64,000 bases of DNA. It comes from Clostridiales bacterium (lineage in GTDB: Bacteria; Bacillota; Clostridia; Oscillospirales; Oscillospiraceae). Under the pieces are notes generated by a model. The model did not search any database, was not told the DNA's origin, and saw nothing but the letters and a program-made list of their open reading frames with translations. The translations under genes were made by a program, and so were the position numbers. Of this stretch, positions 8,032 to 16,438 are shown piece after piece (the stretch's first letter is position 1; each line of letters opens with the position of its first letter). The stretch lies in the NCBI GenBank assembly GCA_004556965.1, contig SFFE01000003.1:114541-178540 (forward strand), given 5' to 3'.

Positions 8032-8370
8032 TTGAATACGAAAACATCCACAACCCGTGAAATCACACATTTACTGACCTCGATCGGCGTACCCAGCAAC
8101 TATACCGGTGTGAAACAGACGGCTTATGCCGTGACATTGGTCCTGGAGAATCCGGAATTTCTCAATCTTGTAACAAAGCGTCTGTATCCTGCGGTTGCAA
8201 AATGCGATCACACAACGCCCACCAGTGTGGAGCGCAACATTCGCACCATTGTCCAGATCATCTGGGAAAACAACCCGGCTGCACTTTGCGGCATTGCCGG
8301 ATACCAGATGAAGCACAAGCCGACCAATTCACAGTTTATTGCAATTTTAGTGGATTATCTGCAGCGCTGA
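8032..8370 (+). CDS. Stand-alone Spo0A C-terminal DNA-binding domain protein
   Basis: A 112-residue protein that aligns by eye over nearly its full length with the sigma-factor-contacting, DNA-binding half of the sporulation master regulator Spo0A: the ITHLLTSIGVPSNYTGVKQ start, LVTKRLYPAVAK, the recognition-helix region TSVERNIRTIVQIIW, and KPTNSQFIAILVD. There is no receiver domain, so it cannot be phosphorylated as Spo0A is. The start is TTG 8032 with AGGGA 10-12 bases upstream; no upstream ATG is in frame. It is a single gene flanked by terminators. It could bind 0A boxes constitutively or compete with Spo0A; this is inference. Confidence 0.85.
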   Translation: MNTKTSTTREITHLLTSIGVPSNYTGVKQTAYAVTLVLENPEFLNLVTKRLYPAVAKCDHTTPTSVERNIRTIVQIIWENNPAALCGIAGYQMKHKPTNSQFIAILVDYLQR

Positions 8371-8387
8371 GTGGCTGGCGATCCAGT

Positions 8388-8425
8388 GAAAAGCCCTTGA
8401 GAACCATGATTCTCAAGGGCTTTTC
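8388..8425. terminator. Bidirectional terminator between the Spo0A-C gene and lysA
   Basis: A perfect 16-bp stem (8388-8403 with 8410-8425) whose outer arms are GAAAA and TTTTC, giving a T-run on both strands; it sits between convergent genes. Confidence 0.88.
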
Positions 8426-8427
8426 GG

Positions 8428-9720
8428 TTAAATATCGTTTTCCGTCAGCTGCTCCAGCGTCTCACGCCGGACAGCGATCGTGTCGCGCTCCGGTGTGAGC
8501 ATCACAACCGGCGGCCGTGCCATGCGGTTATAATTCGACGCCATGGAGTAGTTGTATGCGCCGGTCGTACATACGGCCAGAAGATCGCCGCGCCGGACGT
8601 CCGGCAGCACCACTTTCGGCTGAATGATATCGCCGCTTTCGCAGCAACGGCCGACCACGTCGCAGTGCAGCACGGCGGGCTCGTCCATCCGGCCTGCCGC
8701 ATAGACTGTGTATGCCGAACCGTACAGCGCATAGCGCGGATTGTCGGTCATGCCGCCGTCGACGGAAACGTAATTCTTATAGCCGGGGATGCGCTTCACA
8801 GTTCCGACTGTGTACAGCGTCATGCCCGCATCCGCCACGATGCTGCGCCCCGGCTCCATCAGGATGGTGGGAAGCGGAATACCCAGCGCCGCCGCAGACG
8901 CCTTCAGGGACGATGCCACTTCTCCGATGCGCTGCTCGATATCCACCTGTTTGTCGCTCTCGCAGTAGCGAACCCCGTAGCCGCCGCCGAGATCAAGCTG
9001 CTGTGTGGCAAAGCCGTACCGGTTCCGGAGCAGTGCGACAAATTCCAACATAATCTGTCCGGCGCGCTCGAACACGTCTTCATCAAACACCTGCGAACCG
9101 ACATGGCAATGGAAACCCACCAGCGTCACGTTCGGCAGCGCGCGCGCATATTGGAACAGCGCTTCTGCCTGCCCGGTCTCAATGGCTGCGCCGAACTTGG
9201 AGTCCACCTTTCCGGTGGCGACCGCTTCGTAGGTATGCGGATCGATCCCAGGCGTCAGCCGCAGCAGGACGCGCTGCTGCTTGCCAAGCGCTCCGGCAAT
9301 GCGGTTGATCGCATCCAGCTCCTCGTGGTTATCCGCCACAAAGTAACCGACGCCCTGCTCGATCGCATATTGAATCTCCGCGTCGGTCTTGTTATTGCCG
9401 TGGAAATAGGCCTGTTCCATCGGGAATCCCGCCAGCGCCGCCGTGTGGATTTCCCCGGCGGACACAACGTCGACGCCCATACCCTCGCTATGCATGATTT
9501 CGTACATCCGCTTGAAGGACGCGGCCTTGCTGGCGTACAGCGGCTGCGCATTTTCGCCAAAGTGCCTGCGGAACGCGCGCAGATACATGCGGCAGTTTTC
9601 GCGGATGCGCGTTTCGTCCATGAGATACAGCGGCGTACCGTACTTCTGCGCAAGCTGCACGGTATTGTGACCTGCAAAATACAGCGTGCCGTCCCGAGTC
9701 TGAATGTTATCGGCGAGCAT
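8428..9720 (-). CDS. lysA: Diaminopimelate decarboxylase
   Basis: PLP enzyme converting meso-diaminopimelate to lysine, last step of lysine synthesis. 430 residues, normal length. The PLP lysine is K65 in LYASKAASFK; the glycine-rich phosphate-binding segment DLGGGYGVRY and the substrate-pocket motif CCESGD are present. ATG 9720 follows GAGGAGG. It is a single gene, divergent from glnA, with a promoter overlapped by an inverted repeat (9765-9795), so repression by a dimeric regulator is plausible. Other lysine-pathway genes are not in the window. Confidence 0.95.
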   Translation of the reverse strand: MLADNIQTRDGTLYFAGHNTVQLAQKYGTPLYLMDETRIRENCRMYLRAFRRHFGENAQPLYASKAASFKRMYEIMHSEGMGVDVVSAGEIHTAALAGFPMEQAYFHGNNKTDAEIQYAIEQGVGYFVADNHEELDAINRIAGALGKQQRVLLRLTPGIDPHTYEAVATGKVDSKFGAAIETGQAEALFQYARALPNVTLVGFHCHVGSQVFDEDVFERAGQIMLEFVALLRNRYGFATQQLDLGGGYGVRYCESDKQVDIEQRIGEVASSLKASAAALGIPLPTILMEPGRSIVADAGMTLYTVGTVKRIPGYKNYVSVDGGMTDNPRYALYGSAYTVYAAGRMDEPAVLHCDVVGRCCESGDIIQPKVVLPDVRRGDLLAVCTTGAYNYSMASNYNRMARPPVVMLTPERDTIAVRRETLEQLTENDI

Positions 9721-9764
9721 AATGAGCCTCCTCGTCGTTTCTTCATTTCATCAAAATTAAAGAC

Positions 9765-9795
9765 AGAATAGCATACTTGTACACTTTATACAAGT
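9765..9795 (-). promoter_or_regulatory. lysA promoter overlapped by an inverted-repeat operator
   Basis: On the minus strand TTGTAT (9793-9788), 17-base spacer, TATTCT (9770-9765). The perfect repeat ACTTGTA (9775-9781) / TACAAGT (9789-9795) with a 7-base gap covers the -35 box and spacer. The regulator is not identifiable from the site. Confidence 0.55.
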
Positions 9796-9880
9796 AAAGA
9801 ATAGATTTCGGAATTTTGACCGTTGCCTTTTTCTCATCCGCGCTTTTTTGGTGCAATGCAACAAAATTCGTTTTCCATTC

Positions 9881-9909
9881 TTGACAAATTCACCAACGCC
9901 CAGTATAAT
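9881..9909 (+). promoter_or_regulatory. Perfect-consensus promoter of the glnA operon
   Basis: TTGACA (9881-9886) and TATAAT (9904-9909) separated by 17 bases, matching the vegetative consensus at all 12 positions. Such a strong promoter in front of a regulated nitrogen operon implies control after initiation; see the leader at 9919-9985. Confidence 0.9.
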
Positions 9910-9918
9910 CGCACCATC

Positions 9919-9985
9919 AAAGAGCAAGGGTGTTCCGAGAGATGCAGGAACAACCATGCTCTTTTTTGTTTCTGCATGGTTTTTT
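9919..9985 (+). promoter_or_regulatory. Attenuator-like leader of glnA with competing hairpins
   Basis: Terminator 1: AAAGAGCA (9919-9926) pairs with TGCTCTTT (9957-9964), with inner GG/CC and TGTTCC/GGAACA helices, then six T residues (9962-9967). Terminator 2: AACCATGC (9952-9959) pairs with GCATGGTT (9974-9981), with T-run 9980-9985. They share bases 9957-9959, so they exclude each other. A third pairing, 9942-9951 with 9968-9977, would break both. A 4-bp stem with hexaloop AAGGGT (9926-9931) also occurs; a hexaloop with A1 and G4 is the kind of site ANTAR proteins bind. An ANTAR gene follows glnA. A second such hexaloop was not found. Confidence 0.65.
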
Positions 9986-10014
9986 GACGGAAAACTCTAA
10001 AGGAGGAACGCAAT

Positions 10015-11346
10015 ATGAGCAAATATTCTAAGGAAGACATTATCCGCCTGGTGCGGGAGGAAAACGTAGAATTCATTCGCATGCAGTTCACCGATATCTT
10101 CGGTCAGATGAAGAATGTGGCCATCACCGCCTCGCAGATCGAGAAGGCCGTCAACAACCAGATCATGATCGACGGCAGCTCCATCGAGGGCTTTACCCGT
10201 ATCCATGAATCCGACCAGTATCTGCATCCCGATCTGGACACGTTCAACATCCTGCCTTGGCGGCCGCAGCATGGCAAGGTTGCACGTCTGATCTGTGATG
10301 TTTACAATCCGGACGGCACGCCGTTCATCGGCGACCCGCGCCACATCCTCAAGGCGGAGCTGGAGAAAGCCGCGGCGCTGGGCTACACGTTCAACGTCGG
10401 CCCGGAGTGCGAATTCTTCCTCTTTGAAACGGACGCCGATGGCCATCCGACCACGAAGACCGGCGACGAAGCCGGCTACTTTGACCTTGGCCCGCTCGAC
10501 CACGGCGAGAGCACCCGCCGCGAGATTTGCCTCGCGCTGGAGGACATGGGCTTTGAAATTGAAGCCTCGCACCATGAGGTCGCCGCCGGCCAGCATGAGA
10601 TCGACTTCAAGTATGCCGACGCGCTGACCGCCGCCGACAATATCATGACCTTCAAATTCACGGTCAAATCCATCGCGCAGAGAAACGGACTGCACGCGAC
10701 CTTTATGCCCAAGCCGGTATTCGGCATCAACGGCTCCGGTATGCATACGAACATGTCGCTGTTCAAGGACGGCAAAAACGTCTTTTTCGACGCGAGCGGC
10801 GAGCGCAAGCTCTCCCAGGAGGCCTACAGCTTCATCGCCTGTCTGCTGAAGCACGCAAGAGGCCTTGCAGCTGTGACGAACCCGCTGGTCAACTCTTACA
10901 AGCGTCTGGTTCCGGGCTATGAAGCGCCGTGCTATCTGGCGTGGTCCGCCTCCAACCGCTCCGCGCTCATCCGTATTCCGGCTGCCCGCGGCCAGAGCAC
11001 CCGCGTCGAGCTGCGCTGCCCCGATCCGTCCTGCAACCCGTATCTGGCTCTGGCTGTTTGCCTCGCCGCCGGTCTGGACGGCATTGAGCAGGGGCTGACG
11101 CCGCCGGATGAAATCACCGAAAACATCTTCGCCATGGACGACGAGACCCGTGCCGCGCACGGCATTGAGAACCTGCCCGGCTCTCTGTATGACGCCATCG
11201 TCGCCATGAAAGCTGACCCGCTGATGGAACAGACGCTCGGCAGCCATGCGTTCCCGCGCTATGTGGCCGGCAAGCTGCTGGAGTGGGACGAATACCGCAC
11301 ACAGGTCACCGACTGGGAGATCGCAAAATACATGGTGCTGTATTGA
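10015..11346 (+). CDS. glnA: Glutamine synthetase, type I
   Basis: Makes glutamine from glutamate, ammonia and ATP; cytoplasmic dodecamer in the GSI family. 443 residues, the length of the GSI-alpha form of Firmicutes, which lacks the adenylylation insert (family knowledge). Visible: DGSSIEGFTRIHESD near residue 53, GPECEFFLF near 128, the NGSGMHTNMSLF motif near 242, and NPLVNSYKRLVPG near 290. ATG 10015 follows AAAGGAGGAACG. It is the first gene of a five-gene run to 18906 with no terminator seen between genes. Regulation is probably by the upstream attenuator together with the ANTAR protein encoded next. Confidence 0.97.
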   Translation: MSKYSKEDIIRLVREENVEFIRMQFTDIFGQMKNVAITASQIEKAVNNQIMIDGSSIEGFTRIHESDQYLHPDLDTFNILPWRPQHGKVARLICDVYNPDGTPFIGDPRHILKAELEKAAALGYTFNVGPECEFFLFETDADGHPTTKTGDEAGYFDLGPLDHGESTRREICLALEDMGFEIEASHHEVAAGQHEIDFKYADALTAADNIMTFKFTVKSIAQRNGLHATFMPKPVFGINGSGMHTNMSLFKDGKNVFFDASGERKLSQEAYSFIACLLKHARGLAAVTNPLVNSYKRLVPGYEAPCYLAWSASNRSALIRIPAARGQSTRVELRCPDPSCNPYLALAVCLAAGLDGIEQGLTPPDEITENIFAMDDETRAAHGIENLPGSLYDAIVAMKADPLMEQTLGSHAFPRYVAGKLLEWDEYRTQVTDWEIAKYMVLY

Positions 11347-11387
11347 GCACATTTTTGATTCCAATCTGACAGCAGGGAGGGACGGCA

Positions 11388-11924
11388 ATGATACGCACAG
11401 TTATCGCGCTTGGCGGCGGAGAGCACGCCGATTCCATTTGCAGCGCGCTGGAGCAGCACGGCGTTGAGGTGCGCTATCGTTGCCGGACCGGCGCGGAAGT
11501 CATCCGCGCCATCCGGAAAATGGGCGGCGGCGTCGTACTCTGTCCGTTCAAGCTGCCGGATATGACGGCGGATACGCTGTCATCCAATCTGAGCGGAATC
11601 GCATCCCTGCTTGTGATCGCAAAGCCACAGTATCTGGAGCTGTGCGAGGATGAGGATCTGTTCAAAATCCCCGTACCTGTGCGGATGGCCGAGCTGATCG
11701 GCGCCGTGAATATGCTGATCCACATGGACCGCATGCGCGCGGCGCGCGCCGTGCCAAAGCGCAGCGCGGAGAATCAGGCACTGATTGCCAAAGCGAAGGA
11801 GCTCCTGATGGAGCGAAACGGCCTGACCGAGGCCGCCGCACACCGATACCTGCAGCGACGGAGCATGGAGACCTGCGCACGCATGGAGGAAACCGCAAAA
11901 ATCGTAATCGACGCATTGGAATAA
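11388..11924 (+). CDS. ANTAR-domain regulator with degenerate receiver domain (NitR-like antiterminator)
   Basis: 178 residues. Residues 1-~110 have the alternating fold of a response-regulator receiver, but the acidic pair is replaced by GGGEH and the phospho-accepting Asp position reads VVLCPFK, so phosphorylation is unlikely. Residues ~125-178 form an ANTAR RNA-binding domain (KAKELLMERNGLTEAAAHRY, then SMETCARMEETAKIV). ANTAR proteins bind leader RNA hairpins and prevent termination; clostridial glnA operons with a downstream ANTAR gene (NitR) are known. The position after glnA and nine bases before gltB, plus the hairpins at 9919-9985, suggests autogenous control of this operon. Ligand or signal is not visible. 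Confidence 0.85.
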   Translation: MIRTVIALGGGEHADSICSALEQHGVEVRYRCRTGAEVIRAIRKMGGGVVLCPFKLPDMTADTLSSNLSGIASLLVIAKPQYLELCEDEDLFKIPVPVRMAELIGAVNMLIHMDRMRAARAVPKRSAENQALIAKAKELLMERNGLTEAAAHRYLQRRSMETCARMEETAKIVIDALE

Positions 11925-11933
11925 GGAGCGACT

Positions 11934-14900
11934 ATGCAGCAAACCAGCGCACGCAAAACGTTATACGATCCCCGATTTGAGCATGATGCCTGCGGCATCG
12001 GCGCCATTGTGGATCTCAGCGGTGCAAAGACGTACGGCACGGTTTCGGACGCGCTGAGCATCGTGGAAAAGCTCTGCCACCGCGCGGGGCGCGACGCCAC
12101 CGGTGAAACGGGCGACGGCGTCGGCATCATGCTTCAGGTTCCGCACCGGCTGTTTTCCGCGCTCGCGCAGGAGCAAGGCGTGGATTTGGGCGCAGAGCGC
12201 ACTTACGGCGTCGGCATGTTCTTTTTCCCACAGGCAGTCCTGGCACGCTCGCGCAGCCGCAGGCTGTTTGAGTTCATCCTCGAAAAGGCCGGGCTGAAGC
12301 TGCTGTTCTGGCACAACGTTCCGGTGCATCCGGAGATTCTCGGCAAGGCCGCACGCGACTGCATGCCCCATATCAGCCAGTGCTTCATCCGCCGACCGGA
12401 GCAGGCAGGCTCCGATTTGGATTTTGACCGCCGGCTGTATGTCGCGCGGCGCGAATTCGAGCAGTCCGTGACCGATACCTACATTGCCTCGCTCTCGTGC
12501 CGTACCATTGTTTATAAGGGCATGTTTCTCGTGACGCAGCTTCGCCGGTTTTATGCCGATCTGGAGGATCCGCGTTGCGAATCGGCGCTGGCGCTGGTGC
12601 ATTCGCGCTTTTCCACGAACACGAATCCGAGCTGGGAGCGCGCGCATCCGAACCGCCTGATTCTGCACAACGGTGAGATCAACACCATCCGAGGCAACAT
12701 CGACCGGATGCTGGCGCGCGAGGAGACCCTGTCGTCCCCGGTGCTGGCGGACAATCTGGAGCAGGTGCTCCCGGTCGTCAACCAGACCGGCTCCGACTCT
12801 GCCATGCTGGACAACACGCTGGAATTTCTGATGTTTGCTGGCATGGAACTTCCGCGGGCGGTGATGGTGACCATCCCGGAGCCGTGGAACAACCGCCGGG
12901 GCATCAGCCGTGCCCGGCGTGACATGTATCATTACTACGCAACCATGATGGAGCCGTGGGACGGTCCCGCGGCCATCCTCTTTTCCGACGGAGACGTCGT
13001 CGGCGCGGTGCTCGACCGCAACGGCCTGCGGCCGCTGCGCTACTACCGCACAGCCGACCGCCTGATTCTCTCCTCCGAGGTCGGCGTGATGGCCGTCCCG
13101 CCGGAGGACATTCTCGAAAAATCCCGCCTGGAACCGGGTAAGATGCTGCTGGCCGATGTGAAAACCGGCAGGCTGTTTTCTGACACGGAGATCAAAGAGG
13201 CCTTTGCGCGCAGCCACCCGTACGGGGAATGGCTGGATCGGGAGCTTGTAACTCTCTCCGAGCTTCCGACGGCCAAGCGGCGCGTGGAGGAGCACCCGCA
13301 GGCGCTCCGTGACCGGCTCTACAAGGCCTTCGGATATACCTATGAGGATATCAAATCCTCGATTCTTCCCATGGCCAAGACCGGCACGGAACAAACCGTC
13401 GCCATGGGCTCGGACGTCCCGCTGGCGGTGCTTTCTGAAAAGCACCAGCCGCTGTTCAACTATTTCCGGCAGATGTTCGCCCAGGTCACGAATCCGCCCA
13501 TCGACGCGGTGCGCGAGGAGATCGTGACGGACACCAGCGTTTACGTTGGCACGGACGGCAATCTGCTGGAAGATAAGGCGGAAAACTGCCGCGTCCTTCA
13601 GCTCGACAACCCCATCCTCACGAGCATGGAGCTGCTGAAGCTCAAATCCTTGGACATGCCGGGACTCAAAAGCGCGGTAATCTCTCTGCTGTATTACCGC
13701 AACACATCGCTCGCCCACGCGCTGGACAGATTGTTCGTCAGCTGCGACAAAGCCTATCGCAGCGGTGCGAACATCCTCATTCTCTCCGACCGCGGCGTGG
13801 ATGAAAACCACACGGCGATTCCCTCTCTCCTTGCCGTGTCGGCTCTCCAGCAATACCTCGTGCGTACCAAAAAGCGCACGGCGGTTTCGGTCATTCTCGA
13901 AAGCGCGGAGCCGCGATGTGTCCATCACTTTGCAACACTTCTTGGGTTTGGCGCAACTGCCGTCAACCCGTATTTGGCCCACGAATGCATCGGCGAGCTG
14001 ATCGAAAAGCAGCTGCTTGACCGCGACTACTACGCCGCTGTCGAAGCCTATAATACCGCAATCAAAAACGGCGTCGTGCAGATCGCATCCAAGATGGGCA
14101 TCTCGACCCTGCAGTCCTACCAGAGCGCACAGATCTTTGAAGCGGTCGGCATTTCCCAAGACGTGATCGACCAGTATTTCACCAACACGGTCAGCCGCGT
14201 GGGCGGCATCGGCCTGAAAGAGATCGCCGAAGCGGTCGATTGGCGGCACGATCAGGCGTTCGACCCCATGGGTCTGCCGGTCGATCCCGTAATCGACAGC
14301 ACCGGTATGCACCGTCTGCGCTCCGGCAGCGGGGCAGAGGACCATATGTGGAACCCCATGACGATCCTCTCGCTGCAAAAGGCCGTACAGGAGGACTCCT
14401 ACGAGGTATTCCAGCAGTATGCCGATCTGTCCGACCATACGCCGAAGCCGCACACGCTGCGCGGTCTGCTGGAGTTCAACACGGAGCGCGTAAATCCGAT
14501 TCCGCTTGAAGAGGTCGAGCCGGAAACGGAGATCGTCAAGCGCTTCAAGACCGGCGCCATGTCCTTCGGCTCGATCTCGCAGGAGACGCACGAATGCCTT
14601 GCCAAGGCCATGAACCGGCTCGGCGGCAAGTCCAATTCCGGCGAGGGCGGTGAAATGCCGGAGCGTCTCGGCAGCGAGAGCAACTCCGCCATCAAGCAGG
14701 TCGCATCCGGACGCTTCGGCGTGACGAGCGCATATCTGGTCAGCGCCAAGGAAATTCAGATCAAAATGGCGCAGGGCGCAAAGCCCGGCGAGGGCGGGCA
14801 TCTGCCCGGCAAAAAAGTCTGGCCGCAGATTGCCAAAACGCGGTACGCGACGCCCGGCGTGGCGCTCATCTCTCCGCCGCCGCACCATGATATTTACTCC

Positions 14901-16436
14901 ATTGAGGATCTGGCACAGCTCATTTACGACCTGAAAAACGCCAACCGCTATGCGGACATCTCCGTCAAGCTCGTCAGCGAAGCGGGCGTCGGCACCATCG
15001 CCGCCGGCGTGGCCAAGGCCGGCGCGCAGACCGTGCTGATCTCCGGCGCGGACGGCGGAACCGGCGCGGCGCCGCAAAACTCCGTATATAACGCAGGTCT
15101 CCCATGGGAACTCGGCATTGCCGAAGCGCACCAGACGCTGATCCAGAACGGCCTTCGTTCACGCGTGAGGCTGGAGGTAGACGGCAAGCTCATGACCGGC
15201 ACCGACGTGGCGATCGCCTGTATGCTCGGCGCGGAGGAATTCGGCTTTGCCACCGCACCGCTCATCGCGCTCGGCTGCAAAATGATGCGCCTGTGCAGCA
15301 AGGACAGCTGCCCGATGGGCATTGCGACACAGGATCCGGAGCTGCGCAAAAACTTCAAGGGTAAGCCGGAGTACGTCGAACGGTTCATGCTGTTCGTCGC
15401 CCGGCAGCTTCGGGAGTATTTGGCGCTGTTCGGCGTGCGCACGGTGGATGAACTCGTCGGCCACACGGAATTTCTCCGTGTCCGCCCCAAGCAGGTCACG
15501 AAGCGCGCCGCGATGGTGGACGTTTCGGCGCTGCTGCAGCGTGCAGCGGACGAACCGGAACGTTTTGATCCCGCGTGCACCTACGATTTTGAGCTGGAAT
15601 CCACGCTGGATGAGCAGGCGCTCCTGCCCATGCTGGACGGGGAAAAGCACGCTGAGGTGCAGGTCTCCTGTACCAACCGCGCATTCGGTACACTCTTCGG
15701 CGCGGAGCTGACCCGCCGTTTCGGCGATACGCTTCCGGACAATGCCTACACCGTCAAATGTGTGGGCGGCGCGGGGCAGTCCTTCGGTGCGTTTGCACCC
15801 AAAGGACTCACCCTGGAACTGGAGGGCGACAGCAACGATTACTTCGGCAAAGGTCTTTCCGGCGGACGGCTGATTGTCTATCCGAGCCGGAAGAGCAAAA
15901 TTCCGCCGGAGGAGAACATCATCATCGGCAACGTCGCGCTCTACGGCGCGACATCCGGCAATGCGTTCATTAACGGCATTGCCGGGGAACGTTTTTGTGT
16001 GCGCAATTCCGGCGCGCTGGCGGTCGTTGAGGGTGTCGGCGAGCACGGGTGCGAATATATGACCGGCGGGCGGGTTCTGGTGATCGGCCCGACCGGCCGC
16101 AACTTTGCGGCCGGCATGTCCGGCGGCGTGGCGTATGTGCTCGACCGGGATCACGATCTGTATCTGCGTGTGAACAAGGCGCTGATCGATCTGGTGCCTG
16201 TAACAGAGGCGCATGACATCGCAGAGATTCGAGCCATGCTGACCGAGCATCTGGCTGCGACCGGGTCTCCGCGCGCCCGTGAGATACTGGCCGATTTCAC
16301 GGGCAGCATCCCGCTGTTCAAGAAGGTCATGCCGAGAGATTATCAGGTCATGGCGCAGGAAATTGCCCGTCTGGAAGCGCGCGGTATGACCCGCGACGAG
16401 GCGGAGCTGATCGCTTTTGTGGAAAGGAGGTCCTGA
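11934..16436 (+). CDS. gltB: Glutamate synthase, large subunit
   Basis: Makes two glutamates from glutamine and 2-oxoglutarate. 1500 residues, full length. The catalytic N-terminal nucleophile is C20 (HDACGIG), implying removal of a 19-residue propeptide. Then come the glutaminase domain (to ~420), a central domain, the FMN-binding synthase domain (~780-1190, with EGGEMPERLG and SGADGGTGAAP), and the 3Fe-4S ligands C1115, C1121 and C1126 with C-x5-C-x4-C spacing. The C-terminal beta-helix (GGRLIVYPS and a series of GN/GA repeats) is complete. It is nine bases after the ANTAR gene and two bases before the shortened gltD. ATG 11934 follows AAGGAGCG. Confidence 0.96.
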   Translation: MQQTSARKTLYDPRFEHDACGIGAIVDLSGAKTYGTVSDALSIVEKLCHRAGRDATGETGDGVGIMLQVPHRLFSALAQEQGVDLGAERTYGVGMFFFPQAVLARSRSRRLFEFILEKAGLKLLFWHNVPVHPEILGKAARDCMPHISQCFIRRPEQAGSDLDFDRRLYVARREFEQSVTDTYIASLSCRTIVYKGMFLVTQLRRFYADLEDPRCESALALVHSRFSTNTNPSWERAHPNRLILHNGEINTIRGNIDRMLAREETLSSPVLADNLEQVLPVVNQTGSDSAMLDNTLEFLMFAGMELPRAVMVTIPEPWNNRRGISRARRDMYHYYATMMEPWDGPAAILFSDGDVVGAVLDRNGLRPLRYYRTADRLILSSEVGVMAVPPEDILEKSRLEPGKMLLADVKTGRLFSDTEIKEAFARSHPYGEWLDRELVTLSELPTAKRRVEEHPQALRDRLYKAFGYTYEDIKSSILPMAKTGTEQTVAMGSDVPLAVLSEKHQPLFNYFRQMFAQVTNPPIDAVREEIVTDTSVYVGTDGNLLEDKAENCRVLQLDNPILTSMELLKLKSLDMPGLKSAVISLLYYRNTSLAHALDRLFVSCDKAYRSGANILILSDRGVDENHTAIPSLLAVSALQQYLVRTKKRTAVSVILESAEPRCVHHFATLLGFGATAVNPYLAHECIGELIEKQLLDRDYYAAVEAYNTAIKNGVVQIASKMGISTLQSYQSAQIFEAVGISQDVIDQYFTNTVSRVGGIGLKEIAEAVDWRHDQAFDPMGLPVDPVIDSTGMHRLRSGSGAEDHMWNPMTILSLQKAVQEDSYEVFQQYADLSDHTPKPHTLRGLLEFNTERVNPIPLEEVEPETEIVKRFKTGAMSFGSISQETHECLAKAMNRLGGKSNSGEGGEMPERLGSESNSAIKQVASGRFGVTSAYLVSAKEIQIKMAQGAKPGEGGHLPGKKVWPQIAKTRYATPGVALISPPPHHDIYSIEDLAQLIYDLKNANRYADISVKLVSEAGVGTIAAGVAKAGAQTVLISGADGGTGAAPQNSVYNAGLPWELGIAEAHQTLIQNGLRSRVRLEVDGKLMTGTDVAIACMLGAEEFGFATAPLIALGCKMMRLCSKDSCPMGIATQDPELRKNFKGKPEYVERFMLFVARQLREYLALFGVRTVDELVGHTEFLRVRPKQVTKRAAMVDVSALLQRAADEPERFDPACTYDFELESTLDEQALLPMLDGEKHAEVQVSCTNRAFGTLFGAELTRRFGDTLPDNAYTVKCVGGAGQSFGAFAPKGLTLELEGDSNDYFGKGLSGGRLIVYPSRKSKIPPEENIIIGNVALYGATSGNAFINGIAGERFCVRNSGALAVVEGVGEHGCEYMTGGRVLVIGPTGRNFAAGMSGGVAYVLDRDHDLYLRVNKALIDLVPVTEAHDIAEIRAMLTEHLAATGSPRAREILADFTGSIPLFKKVMPRDYQVMAQEIARLEARGMTRDEAELIAFVERRS

Positions 16437-16438
16437 CC

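Noticed and set aside
9936..9947. Second ANTAR hexaloop (AGAGAT at 9938-9943)
   Set aside because: It has A1 and G4, but the flanking bases cannot form a closing pair, so it was not counted as a site.
11961..15131. Minus-strand open frame of 1056 codons opposite gltB
   Set aside because: It is a codon-bias shadow of gltB; composition is low-complexity Arg/His/Gln-rich and no family motifs are seen, while gltB is unmistakable.
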